NCBI GenBank assembly: GCA_010645155.1
Contig: CM021323.1
Span: forward strand, 4,816,802 to 4,880,801
Source of the DNA: Tigriopus japonicus
Taxonomy: Eukaryota > Arthropoda > Copepoda > Harpacticoida > Harpacticidae
DNA length: 64,000 bases
Direction of reading: 5' to 3'
Shown: in pieces, positions 1-10,993 of the stretch
How the letters are laid out: each line of letters opens with the position of its first letter
Position numbering within the stretch: position 1 is the stretch's first letter
Program-made: the position numbers and the translations under genes
Notes under the pieces: generated by a model
The model's database searches: none
What the model was told of the DNA's origin: nothing
What the model saw: only the letters and a program-made list of their open reading frames with translations

Positions 1-428
1 GATTTGATTGAAAATGTTTCAAGTCTTGGGGCTCAAGAAGGTCGGGACCACGCAGGACTGGGGCTAAGGGTCCTTCAGGACCAAAGGATCATGTCTTGTC
101 ATTGCAGGGATAGGCTCTACAGGCTTGATAAGGTTTGATTGATCTTCTTAGATCCCCTTTTCCAGGAATTAACAATCAGATTGAATGAAAAAATCCACAC
201 AATTCAATCTTGATGGGAGCATTTCATTTTTAAAGACTTTGGGAGGGTCCATGGAATCCGGGTTAGACTGTCAGATCACCAATTTGGGCTGACTGACTCC
301 AAAGGCAGATCAAAATATTGAGCCCATCCATTGCTAGTAGGTCCACCTGATAGGTTTCAAAGTCATCTTAATTTGTTCTTCATTTGATCGAATTCTTGAC
401 ACTGAGGACTTCTTCTTTCTTTGTTCTA

Positions 429-990
429 TATTGACCTTAATCCGAACGCAAATTCCTCTTGAAAAGGGATTAAGAACCAACTTTCCCCACATACTCTCAC
501 CCGGATCGAAACGGGGAGTTTTATCGCACTCGTCCATCACACAACTTGAACAACTTAAGAGTATCTTACCTGTCCTTATTATCCTGAACTAAAAGACACA
601 ACCATACAATAAAGGAAATTCGAAAAAGGACCATCATTCCATCATTTATAGAACATGTTATGCCAAGGTGACAATCTCACAACCTATAACAACCTTGATT
701 TCATACAAAGTTTGGCATGTGTTAATTCAGTTCAGGATAATACCTGAAATATTGATGGATGGGTTCAATTGTAAGTTCAAAGATACTAATAAGACGTTCA
801 AGTCGGATGATATATGAGCTCGGAAAAAAACGATATTTTGTTGTTGATAATTCAAGTAATCGTAAGATATTCTTAGTTGTTCAAGTTGTGCAATGGATGA
901 GCGTAAAGAAACTCCCCGTATTGGTCCGTGGGAAAGTTGGTTCTTAATCCTTTTGCAAGAAGAATTTGGGCTCGGAGTCCGGTGCATATT
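429..990. repeat. Fold-back repeat element, family A, copy 1
   Basis: The left arm (about 429-560) and right arm (about 870-970) are imperfect reverse complements of each other. Both carry a block reading AAGGATTAAGAACCAACTTT in one orientation and AAAGTTGGTTCTTAATCCTT in the other, next to a GAATTTGCGT-like end. The same block recurs at 1446-1570 and 4013-4125. No coding capacity was recognised between the arms. Short ORFs here arise from the repeat itself. Confidence 0.55.
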
Positions 991-1445
991 CGTTTTTTGC
1001 TTTAGTTAGGGCTATCACTTCCGAAGGTTATTGCAGGTAACCTCGTCATCAGATTTCATTTGATCACTTTGATCGTCATCTTGTAGATTAGACACCTTTG
1101 TGGGTTCATTCGCACTCCATGATGTGGTCATTCATTCACTATTTCATTCACTCTTTCTTGGGTTAACTGGATGTCTTCGAAACACCAACATCGGACTGAT
1201 TTTTGGGCATGGCGTTGACCTTTACCAAGGCTAGGACTTGGCTGGACCCGCTTGAAACACAGGGAACACCGATTGGCGCACTATCTTTTGGAATTTTGGT
1301 CGATTTCCGTTTGATTTTCCGCTCCCAACATGGCGGTTTGTTCTTCTTGTTTACGAATCTCGGCCTCATACCGGAGGTTGCGTGCCGGAGAAATTCCGCG
1401 AGTTCGCATCCAGTATTAATACTATTATATAGGTTATCCCTGGAT

Positions 1446-1570
1446 TGTTCAAGTTGTGTTGAGAATGAGCGCAATGAAGCTCTCCGTTTTGGTCCGGGGG
1501 AGAATTTCCGCCAGAAAGTTGGTTCTTAATCCGTTTTTGAGAGGAATTTGCGTGTCTATGAAGGTCCATA
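1446..1570. repeat. Family A repeat, solo right end
   Basis: This carries GTTCAAGTTGTG, then a GATGAAACTCCGCGTTTT-like stretch, GGTCCGGGGGAGAATTTCC, and AGTTGGTTCTTAATCC, ending in TTTGCGTG and AAGGTCCATA. It matches the right arm of the elements at 429-990 and 3716-4122. No matching left arm is visible just upstream, so this is a truncated or solo end. Confidence 0.5.
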
Positions 1571-2576
1571 GATCTTGAAAAATGAAAATTTGGTTGTAAG
1601 TGAATCATTGTTAATGAACCAGGAAACCATTCACATTGTGTGTTTCTGTACCGTTCGCCGTTTGTTCCGTTTATTAACTTGTGGGGCATTCTAATGTTTG
1701 TTTTTAGTAACGTTGTTTGGGAGTGACCACTCTCTATATTCAAAAAAGTATATCTTTAGAATGTATTAAAATATGTTTTGAGTTTGAGAATTTGAAAAAC
1801 GTTCTTAGGAGTAAAGGTTTATGTTTCCTCATGATCATCATTTTGTTCAAGAAATCCCATATCTCACTTACTACAGAGTAACATGCAATAAACACTTAAA
1901 TTTTGGCTCTGAGCATTACAATTAAGTAATTTGCAGAATTTTACATCATTGGTAAGCAGCAACTTTATTCATTTATCGGCAATTATTCGTAAACAAGATA
2001 TATAACATTCTGCATGCAGCATTTTTCAAGAAAAACTAGTCTTCAATTCAGCTTTTATTATATTGCAAGTTTTAACTGTTTTGAAAAGCAACCAAAAATG
2101 ATTTTTTTACAATTGCGAAAAATCCAAACTAATCAAAAGAAAAGGAGAACTAGAAAATCAAACGAATTGTGAGACGCAGATAACGATAGATATTTCTTGA
2201 CCTGAACAAAACTTTGAGTCACCCTTCTGATGTGGACTATTTTGGGCTATTAGTAGAAGGATAATAGAACCGATAGAGCGAGAAGACAAAATAGCACTTT
2301 CCCAACATACAAATGGGTTTCAAAATAATATGAAATGATATCTTGTTAAAATAAAATGATGTCATGTTCTTTCTATAAGAGCCAAGCTGACATTGTGGGA
2401 TTGAAAGACGTCACAAAAATTCTATTACTATAACCACGGACATCTAGAATTTCCTGGACGGCGCACGGCAAATCAGGGGTGACCAAGATCAAGTGGAGAA
2501 GCACAAAAGGAGAGAACGTGCTTTTGAAAGAAGAAAGTCTCAGTTTTTAAAGAATTGATGATTATCCATCAACTTG
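1571..2576. other. AT-rich intergenic stretch, nothing recognised
   Basis: There is no open frame with family resemblance, no clear inverted repeat and no RNA gene visible. Composition is like the surrounding AT-rich sequence. Confidence 0.5.
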
Positions 2577-2656
2577 CAACGGTTTGGGATACACTTCTGG
2601 AATATTTGAATAACAAAATGCATTACTCAAGCAAAACACTAAACTTGTAATGCCTC
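2577..2656 (+). repeat. 80-base dispersed repeat, copy 1
   Basis: The block beginning CAACGGTTTGGGATACACTT recurs at 3556-3635 in the same orientation with a handful of substitutions, including AATATTTGAAT, CAAAATGCATT and CAAGCAAAACACTAA. The flanks differ, apart from lying in the same repeat-rich zone. It is probably part of a longer unidentified element. Confidence 0.6.
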
Positions 2657-3359
2657 TTCATGGTTTCAATGAACAGATAAAACACCCTTAGAACATTCTA
2701 CTATCTTACCTCTTACTCAGCCTAGAACACACCTTTTCAATGAATAAGGTTTATTTGCATCATTCTAACTTATACCGATCATTGAACTAACTCATAAACA
2801 AAAAATAAGAATAGAAAACACATGAATACATGAAAATATTAAGACAAATTTGACTGTCAATGAAACTTACAAAAAAATAAGCTAAACTAGAAATAAACTG
2901 ACAATAGATCGATAGAAATGAGACAATATGAATCACAATCAACTTTAACATTTTGAAACAGTTCTCATATCTTTAATTTGGTCTCTAAAAGACATCTTTC
3001 TAATATACTATTGCATTATGAACAAATAAAGTAAAACTAACCAGTCTTTCACTATGTATCTTACTTGATACCAAGATATATTTTCCTGTTGAATGTTCTT
3101 ATATCCAGGTTAGACTAGTCTTTCATGAAATTCTTTAACAATTCAAATCATGAAGTTCTGAAGAGAAGCAAAGAAGGTTATGCCAAATTAAAAGTCCTTG
3201 TGTGTCAAACTTGGGAGCACGTTGGAAAATAGTCAAAAATTGGATATTTAGGCATCCTTGACCATAATTACATTGTACGTATATGATGAATTATATACTT
3301 TTTTTTGTTTGTTTGTTGCGGATTTTCTACTACCGCTACAAGGAATGCGATTCCCTGTA

Positions 3360-3494
3360 AACAAGGATCCCTCCCGACAGCTTCAATTCGATCCCCAACA
3401 GGATTCGAACCTACGCCGTCTGGGGAAGCACTTTTTTTTTACCCTCGGCTCTTATAAGAACGCATTAGTACGCGCGACCACTCTGGCTTCCTTA
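3360..3494 (-). repeat. tRNA-derived SINE, copy 1
   Basis: Read on the minus strand from 3494, it starts GGAAGCCAGAGTGGTCGCGC, an RNA polymerase III A-box-like stretch. It continues through a decayed anticodon arm and a long variable arm, then has the B box GGTTCGAATCC and GGGGATCG where a tRNA would end. A non-tRNA extension AATTGAAGCTGTCGGGAG follows, which the copy at 14020-14142 also has. The long variable arm suggests a Ser or Leu tRNA ancestor. The acceptor stem does not pair well, so this is not a working tRNA. Confidence 0.75.
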
Positions 3495-3555
3495 TACATT
3501 ACAGTATTTATGCTAGCTCATAGTATTCTTAAGTTTAAATAAAATGATTTTCAGA

Positions 3556-3635
3556 CAACGGTTTGGGATACACTTTTGGAATATTTGAATGACAAAATGC
3601 ATTTTTCAAGCAAAACACTAATTTTGTAATTCCTC
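3556..3635 (+). repeat. 80-base dispersed repeat, copy 2
   Basis: Direct repeat of 2577-2656, about 90% alike by eye, starting CAACGGTTTGGGATACACTT. The tRNA-derived SINE lies between the two copies. Confidence 0.6.
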
Positions 3636-3715
3636 CTTAGGTCTGAAATCTAGATTTTCAACTTGTTTGCATCAATATCAATTATAACTATAAGGTGCAA
3701 GTCTATCTTATGGCA

Positions 3716-4122
3716 TATGGACCTTAACCCACACGCAAATTCACTACTTAAAACTGCTTGAACAACTCTTAACCATACTGAGATTGTCCTGAAATCAATG
3801 ACACGATCGTACAATAAAAGAAATTCGAAGATGAAACCATCAATTCTAGAACATGAATTTATGCCAAGGTGACAACCCTTAAAAAAATCGATTTCTAATA
3901 ATCAATAAAGATTGCCATGCCTTATTGAAGTTCAGGATAAGGCGTGGATGAGCAAAATCTATGTAAATTGTTCAAGCCGGGTAACAGATAAGCTCAAAAA
4001 AACGCCGTTATGTTGTTCAAGTTGTTTCTTGAATGAGCGTGATGAAACTCCGCGTTTTAGTCCGGGGGAGAATTTCCGGGGGAAATATGGTTCCTAATCC
4101 ATTTTCAAGATGAATTTGCGTG
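3716..4122. repeat. Fold-back repeat element, family A, copy 2
   Basis: The left end TATGGACCTTAACCCACACG with CAAATTC and the right end GAATTTGCGTGG form short inverted termini. The interior (ATGCCAAGGTGACAA, CCATACAATAAA-like, and GTTCAAGTTG to GGTTCCTAATCC blocks) matches 429-990 along much of its length. It is a non-autonomous element with no protein recognised. Confidence 0.55.
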
Positions 4123-5369
4123 GCATTTTTAAAGCAAGACGACACCGAGCGAGGCTAGCAAGAGCTGAGTGAAGGAAGACAACAGGGCGCGGAAATAGAG
4201 TAGAGCTACTCTGGATTTGCGCAAGCGATGAAGAGAATTCAGACGAACAGATTCCTTTGCACAGGCTACACTTTTATAATATTTACACTTTAAGTAACTT
4301 TATCATAATCCTCAAAAAAAGTTTTAATCGTCTTACCTTCATTCAGTTAGCTTTCTGAGAGGCCGGCCTCGCACTTCTGATATTCATGAGAACATTGAGC
4401 ACCTAGAGAGCTTTCTAAGACACTACAAGACTTTAAACAAAACACACTGATTAGGGAATGATGATGCATTGGAAAATAGACACTAAAACACTCTTTATAA
4501 ATTATGAGCCACATGAACTTTGTTGCACGACTTAAAAGGACAGCACAACTGAGCTTGTTTTCCTTCTTCAGGGTGTCTCCCGCAAATCAGAAAAACTGCA
4601 CACAAAATCAATCGTGTAGTGTTTTAAGACTATTGAAAGACACTTACGGTCTGAATGATTTTATTTGAAAGGTCTTCATTGATATTAGTCGAAAAAGCAA
4701 GCAGATTTTTACTTGACAAGCCTCAATTGTGGTGTCTTGAAAGTTTGAAGAAAGGCTGGATTATGTGATCTTCTAATCAAAACTAAGAAAAAAACCTTAT
4801 GCCATTCTGGATCCTATTTTCAGACAAATTATTTGAACACTCACAAAAGGCTTTAAAGTTCATTACACTTTACATTGACAGGTTTTGTCCAATATGTTGC
4901 AAAATAAGTTCTTAACAATATTCTGACTGTTTTGGTCACCATTTTTGATTTTCATCTTCTCTCTTCAGGGATCCTGTGGCACGTTGTCTTCTTAAGATTA
5001 ATTATATTTGAACCAAAAAATTAGGACAGACCAGCTGACTTAAAGTGTGGCAAAACAGTAAGTTAAGTCACCTTTGTATAACTTTCAAACCAATTATTGC
5101 TCTTGGGGCCAATCAATGAGCATCTTAAAGTCATTTTGAACATTGCAACAGTTGCATCAAGCAACCCTTAATCTAGAAGAGGCCTCATCTTTGGCAGTTC
5201 GCCCAGCCAAATTAGCCAGAAGACCAAAGAGGCTGCTCTAAATTTCCGGCTGAATTGGCATTCGATCCTTGCCTTTCACTTGATTTGGCTCACCTCCGGC
5301 CAGTTTTGCCGTGCCGTGAAAAGTCCACCTCTATTCTAGATGTTCTTGACTATAACGCTTTTGGGACAG

Positions 5370-5465
5370 TGGCTGTCTTCCGGTTCGGTTTTGGACTCGG
5401 AGGTTCGGGGTGGTTCGGTTCGGTTTTAACTCGGTTCGGTCAACTCGAAACTCGAAAACTTGCTC
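5370..5465. repeat. Short GGTTCGG / CTCGAAA tandem-like repeat
   Basis: GGTTCGGTTTT, GGTTCGGGG, GGTTCGGTTCGG and CTCGGTTCGG follow each other over about 90 bases, then CTCGAAACTCGAAAAC. It resembles the motif-filled ends of the MITEs in this window, but I could not find its boundaries. Confidence 0.5.
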
Positions 5466-5563
5466 GAAATCCATCAGTAGATAACAGGCACTGACACAAC
5501 TTTCTTCAACCTTGATTAAGGCACGAGTGATTGATCGGCAACTTTGTTTGGCTTAATGTTTGA

Positions 5564-7546
5564 GGGTGACGTAGGGGTGGGCGAGAAGCCAGTGTCGGTG
5601 TCGAGGTGTCGACACCGACACCGGCTTTTTTTGGATTTCGGTGTCAGTGTTGACACCAGGTTTCCGGTGTCGATGTTTTAAGTTTTCGTGAGTTTTTTCC
5701 GAAAGTTCCGCATATCACACCAAATTACATTGTAAGGCTTGCAAAGCAAAGATATGTCATATCCCCATGCAGGGGATTGTGAAATGTAAACCTATTTTCC
5801 CCTCTCTCTAATTTAAGCTTACCTACAATTTATTTTGATTTTTGTGAAGAATGTCTGGGTCTGTCCAGACTCATCTCCGTGATGAATGTCTTGAAGTACA
5901 AATTTCAACAGACCATGTCATAGGGAGTACAAACATCATAATTGACCTAGAAAAATGGATGTTTCTCCTTTCATATTATAGTAACACTTAAATAAAACTA
6001 TTAGAGCTCAATTTGATAATTATGTTCAATGAAATTCAAATATTTACCTAAAGTGACAATATTGCAGATAACATTGTCCATAAGGATATTTAACAATAAA
6101 GTAAAAATAAATGTTAAATCACTTACATTCAATTGTGAATTTGGGGAATTTGAATAAAAATTTTGCTCATGCATTAAGCCAAGGACATCTTGATTAAGCA
6201 GAAGAATAAACTTTTGATACTCAACATCACCATGAGTCTCCAAAGCATTTGTTATTTCTTATATGGCTTCTCCACCTCAAAAACACTCTGAAACCTTTTT
6301 GAGCCCATTAGTTTCCACAATAGCTCATATGTTTTGTTTGCACCAAGGCATGCTGCAAGCATACTTCCATTATTGACTTTAAGCGTATTTTAAGCCTTCT
6401 AGAGTATTTCTTACCAATTTTTGGGTTAAACATCGAATACCTAGAAGCTGCCATTCATATGGCGTCATTTTAGAAGCCTGAAAACGTTAAAAAGACACAG
6501 AAAGGATGGAAGTCAATTGATGAAGTATGCTTCAAAGCATGGATCTCCAAACACTAAACATATGACCTAATATCATAAGCAGGTCCAAGAAAAACATTTG
6601 CTTAAAAGTGGCAAAGTATTTGATACACATTTTCTTCAAAAGAAACCAATTATTTGGAAAAAGAGCCGTATATTCCTAAATATTTAATACAAAGCAATTA
6701 TTTGGCTATTTTGTGAGTGTACACTAATTCATCAAATATGTGTTTGGCAATTAAAATCTAATTAGTTGTTGTTGGAGGCACACTTGACACAAACCGGATT
6801 TATCAATAGAATTTTCAAAATCCCCAATAGATGCAACTTTTTTTGCAAATATGATGGTAGTTCCGGTTCAGAATTTTTAACTTCAGTATAAATGCCTGTT
6901 TGCTGACATTTTGGAATCTTTGACATCTGTGATTAGTGGTTACATCATAAGGGTGAATCCAAAATAAAACAAAGATGAGTGACGTCACATTTAACCAAAT
7001 TTAAACCTAACCTAACCTTCTTTAACTTAATTCAAACCTAACTTAAGCTACATTTAACCTGAGAGGTGTGACGTCACTCATCTTTGAAATCGGTGATGAA
7101 CGATTAGACCCATATGAGAGTAACTCATTTATTTTGCTCATTTTTTTGTGACATCCTTATTTGGCCTAAATAATAGAAGAAAAAATATTTTTTCCTCTAA
7201 ACGACTAAAATATTAGAAAAGTTTGGGAAATACTACGAAAAAATATAATTCTGGACCCTACTTGTAAGAAATTCCAAATGGGAAAGTTATATTGCTTACC
7301 CTTCATTTGAGGTTAAGGGCTAGCGAAAAGGGTGGCAGTTCTTATGTATTTGATAAAACTAAGGATGATGATTTTATAAACCCCAAATTCTAAAATGAAT
7401 TATTGGTGTCGGTGTCGGCGTCGACACCAGCGGTTTCGATGGGAAACTTCGACACCGGTGTCGGTGTCAGTGTCGGTTTCAACCTTCCGGTGTCGGAGTC
7501 GGTGTCGAGGTCAAAATTGCCGGTGTCACCCATCCCTAGGGTGACG
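5564..7546. mobile_element. Non-autonomous hAT-like transposon with GTGTCG-motif ends and perfect 8-bp target duplication
   Basis: The element proper is 5572-7538. Its ends are inverted: TAGGGGTGGGCGA on the left and, reverse-complemented, TAGGGATGGGTGA on the right. The 8 bases GGGTGACG occur directly on both sides (5564-5571 and 7539-7546). An 8-bp duplication with a TAGGG terminus is typical of hAT transposons. Both subterminal regions are filled with GTGTCGGTGTCGACACC-type repeats. The AT-rich middle has only a short minus-strand frame (6001-6243) that I do not recognise, so no transposase is evident. A smaller palindrome is nested at 6970-7086. Confidence 0.85.
6970..7086. repeat. Hairpin repeat with 20-bp perfect arms containing TGACGTCA, nested in the hAT-like element
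   Basis: The arms CAAAGATGAGTGACGTCACA (6970-6989) and its exact reverse complement (7067-7086) enclose about 77 bases rich in AACCTAACC/TTTAACC motifs. Each arm carries the palindrome TGACGTCA. It is likely a small fold-back MITE that landed inside the larger element. The CCTAACCTAACC core looks like two or three arthropod telomere units, but it is too short to call a telomeric tract. Confidence 0.65.
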
Positions 7547-8121
7547 CGCTTACATTGCAGAAAGGAAAGTTGAAGTTAAAATTTTCATTTTCAAGACATC
7601 CGATTGCATTGCCCATGGTAGTTAAACAATTGGAGTCTCGTTGGTTGGCTCAATTTAGGCAAATTGAGGGGAAATGTTTCAATATTGCCAATTTCGATTA
7701 CAGCTCCTCATATCATTTTGCAGGGTTGATCAGTTTTTGGCTCGCTGACGTGAAACTATGATTCAAAAATTTAAAAGAAGCGGGAAGATGATATTTTTAC
7801 TTAGAAATTATAATCGCTAAAAAGTTGCTTAGACTGCCCGATACCTTATTGACACTGCTGCTTAAATTTTTCACATTATATCGATGATTAGGATGGGACG
7901 TAAATAAGTCTTTGAAATTTCCATGGAAGTGCGCCTGATCAATGATTTTGGATCGCCGTGAGAAGCAACACCTGCGGCACCTCAATATTGGCATTATTCT
8001 TGTACTAAACTTGCACAAGAGCGTGAATGCGGTCAATATTTGCCTTTAATTTGCAGCTTTTCTTATTTACAACTAGTGATGTAAAACAAGCTGGCCGGCT
8101 TGATGGCATCGATGCTAATGC
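7547..8121. other. Intergenic, possible remnant of another TAGTGATGT-ended repeat
   Basis: No gene is recognised. From 8074, TAGTGATGTAAAACAAGC resembles the end of the element at 8130-8851, which may have inserted into an older relative. I could not find the other end of that older copy. Confidence 0.35.
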
Positions 8122-8859
8122 TTCCCAAGTAGTGATGGGAGGCAAACAAGAGCTTGGGCAAGCGGTCCGGTACAGTACCTTGGACTTGCCGAAACTTGGG
8201 TCTACTTGGGTGCCTGTACAAGTATTTTTCCCACCTTACAGGTTTGCCAAATTTGCTAGGAATGAAGACTAAACCTTCGGCATCAGAATTTCAATTAACC
8301 AGAAAGTTTCAGCGAAATAGGGCCCATGCCCTTGTTAGGATGGATTTTTAGATGAAAATACACAATTCAAAGCTTATGTATCGAGAAATGCAAAAGCTTT
8401 TGAGAATATTTCAAAAAAACAAAAGAGTTGGCATCTTATATTTTTTTCTAGCAACTCTGAGTGACCGAGCTTGTTCCCAAGTGGGGTTGACTGTTAAATC
8501 TCATTCTTGATTGGCCCGAAAAGTGTATTCATGTGTGACTTAAAACGGAAACTAAAGAAAAAACATGGTTTTGCAAATGCTATCCAAATCAAAATATTTT
8601 TTGTTTCACTTCCACTGTTTATTGCTAAATTATTAAGGTCAAAAGATCATCGAAAATGCAACTTGACATTCTTTTCTTCTAAGTCACACTGCAAGCATCT
8701 TAACTCTTCAAAGAGCAACTGCCGGCAACTGCATCTTCCAATGTTCCTTGAGCTTGGGAAGTGTATTGGTGTATTGCCCAAGTAATGCTTGTCAACAACT
8801 TGTGCTTGGGGTGTTTGTGATGACTCATTACTTGCCCAAGTCACATCACTATTCCCAAG
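8122..8859. mobile_element. Non-autonomous hAT-like element with CTTGGGCAAG motifs and perfect 8-bp target duplication
   Basis: The element is 8130-8851 (722 bases). Its ends are TAGTGATGGGAGGCAA on the left and, reverse-complemented, TAGTGATGTGACTTGG on the right. TTCCCAAG stands directly outside both ends (8122-8129 and 8852-8859). The subterminal parts contain repeated CTTGGGCAAG/CCCAAGTA motifs in both orientations. No transposase frame is present. The last 75 bases (8779-8851) recur almost unchanged at 10637-10711. Confidence 0.82.
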
Positions 8860-10202
8860 GTAACTATAAAGCAGGTAGGCGCACTTGAAAATGTAAACAA
8901 AAGGAGGACGTCCGTGATGACGTCACTTGCGAGGCAGAAGAACGTGAGACAGTACATACATAACCTTCTAAAGAGGCAATATGATTTAATAATTTCTTGA
9001 TTACTGGTCTTGAAACCATGGCAATGATCAAGTGTAGTGTTTACAATTGCAAGCAGATCAATGCAGTTACCAAATTTGAATTTTGGTTCTTACTGGATTC
9101 AAATGATGGATATTAGGAAAGGCACGTTGGGCGCCGGTTGGTTTTAAGATATGTTGTTAGCAATGCAAGCCACTAGATTCACACAACTTCTTTGTTAGTC
9201 CTCTACTTGTACACAAAATATCAAATTCCTGTACGACTCATTTTCTTACATTTTTTCTATCATATTTTGCTAATGATCAAATAATTTTGAACCCTGAAAT
9301 ATTCCAGGCCTGCCAAATCGATCTTACTTCTAACCAATATTTCAGTATTTTTGGGGCGGAAAAGAACAAGCCCTTTTGAGCACTTTATTATGAACCATAA
9401 ATTTCCAAATGACTTTTTCATTGCTAAAGCATTGAAATGACAATCTTTTTATTTTCTGACCCTGACCTAACTTTTGAACTCTGATCGATACAAATTGGCA
9501 ACCCCCAATTGGACAAATAATCTGGAGTCTAACATTTGAAAATGGGCACATGCCAATGTCAAGCGTTTTTAGCACTCGAGGATAAAAAATGCCGATTTTA
9601 GCATAGAGAGCATGTCATACACGTGTCGACGTAATACTACAAAAGGTCTTGTACCAAATGACGGGAAAAGTAGGAACAAAAAGTGTTTTATCGCGCAATA
9701 GACGATTAATGAGTTTTTTGTCCATAAAAGAAAATTTTAGCAAATTGAAACTGAAAATAGTCGGGATTGGCTTGAATTGGGTTGATTGTTGGCTCTTGGT
9801 GAATATATTGACGAACTTGTTGACCATACATTGTTACTTGGATAGTCAGCAATGGCTTTCGAACTGTAGAAAGGAAGGGCTCGATCATCGCCCAACTTCC
9901 TCATATAAATATAAGATAGTCCACCACTTAAATCGATGGAACATGGACGAATGGAAGGGTATGAGCTGTTTGAACCCATTTCTTGGCATCCCACGGCTTC
10001 CTTTGCATCATCAGGTCAACAAAACCGTGATGACACATCACTTAAGAGCGTGGTCTGAAGTTTCTCTTTTTAAGTCCTTATAAACTTCGTTTTGTGGCCC
10101 ACCAACAAACTGCCGATTGACACTAAATTGATCACAACAAATGGAATGAGTTAGATCAGTTATAAGCTTTATTTTGAAGACCATGGACAAGTTTTATTCC
10201 TC
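8860..10202. other. Intergenic, nothing recognised
   Basis: Several overlapping frames occur on both strands around 9615-10083, but none resembles a known domain and their codon content is like non-coding AT-rich DNA. No paired inverted repeat stood out. Confidence 0.45.
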
Positions 10203-10465
10203 GAGTTTTGATTGTTTCTTGATGGCATTGAAGCACTCGTAGAGCTGCTTTCTGATGAGAAAATAAGCCCTTTTTAACTCCACGGAATCACAAGAGCCAC
10301 TCGCAAAGGCAAAAAGCCATATTTGGGTATATTTTTCCAACATTTTGATGGAAAAATACTCGAATAAAGCAGACGTCCTCATTTTGTTTTCTAGACCATC
10401 ATGGCTGACTAAAATTTCAGTCTGACTACAACGTAACAGATTCAAAACATTTCTGTAGTCCAATA
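10203..10465. repeat. 263-base near-identical duplicate, copy 1
   Basis: Identical to 10731-10993 except for one base that I could find (GTAGAGCTGC here, GTAGAACTGC there). The flanks of the two copies differ on both sides. On the minus strand the whole unit is open in one frame (contains LLRCSQTEILVSHDGLE and YFSIKMLEKYTQIWLFAF), and that frame stays open into the flanks in both copies. I do not recognise the peptide. It could be a captured gene fragment or part of a young transposon. Confidence 0.8.
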
Positions 10466-10539
10466 GAGAATGTGAACTAAATATATCGGTGTTACAATTT
10501 CCCCCCATAAGTGGAGACAAACAAAAGGGAGGTAAAAGC

Positions 10540-10636
10540 NNNNNNNNNNNNNNNNNNNNNNNNNNNNNNNNNNNNNNNNNNNNNNNNNNNNNNNNNNNNN
10601 NNNNNNNNNNNNNNNNNNNNNNNNNNNNNNNNNNNN
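10540..10636. other. Assembly gap (97 Ns)
   Basis: Run of N. The sequence resuming after it is the right end of the 8130-8851 element family, so the gap probably hides the body of a second copy of that repeat. The stated size may be arbitrary. Confidence 0.95.
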
Positions 10637-10711
10637 CCCAAGTAATGCTTGTCAACAACTTGTGGTTGGGGTGTTTGTGATGACTCATTACTTGCCCAAG
10701 TCACATCACTA
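10637..10711. mobile_element. Right end of a second copy of the CTTGGGCAAG hAT-like element
   Basis: About 75 bases matching 8779-8851 and ending TCACATCACTA, the element terminus. The left part is hidden in the adjoining gap, so no target duplication can be checked. Confidence 0.7.
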
Positions 10712-10730
10712 GTGTGGATTAATGTCCATA

Positions 10731-10993
10731 GAGTTTTGATTGTTTCTTGATGGCATTGAAGCACTCGTAGAACTGCTTTCTGATGAGAAAATAAGCCCTT
10801 TTTAACTCCACGGAATCACAAGAGCCACTCGCAAAGGCAAAAAGCCATATTTGGGTATATTTTTCCAACATTTTGATGGAAAAATACTCGAATAAAGCAG
10901 ACGTCCTCATTTTGTTTTCTAGACCATCATGGCTGACTAAAATTTCAGTCTGACTACAACGTAACAGATTCAAAACATTTCTGTAGTCCAATA
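10731..10993. repeat. 263-base near-identical duplicate, copy 2
   Basis: Second copy of 10203-10465, offset 528 bases, same orientation, about 99.6% identical. The match begins at GAGTTTTGATTG and ends at GTAGTCCAATA. The surrounding bases are unrelated, which argues against simple duplication of a gap edge. Confidence 0.8.

Noticed and set aside
7000..7035. Interstitial telomere repeat (CCTAA)n
   Set aside because: Only two or three units, inside a hairpin element; too short to support.
10194..10764. Open frames running through the gap at 10540-10636
   Set aside because: They exist only because N is translated as X; the real sequence is unknown.
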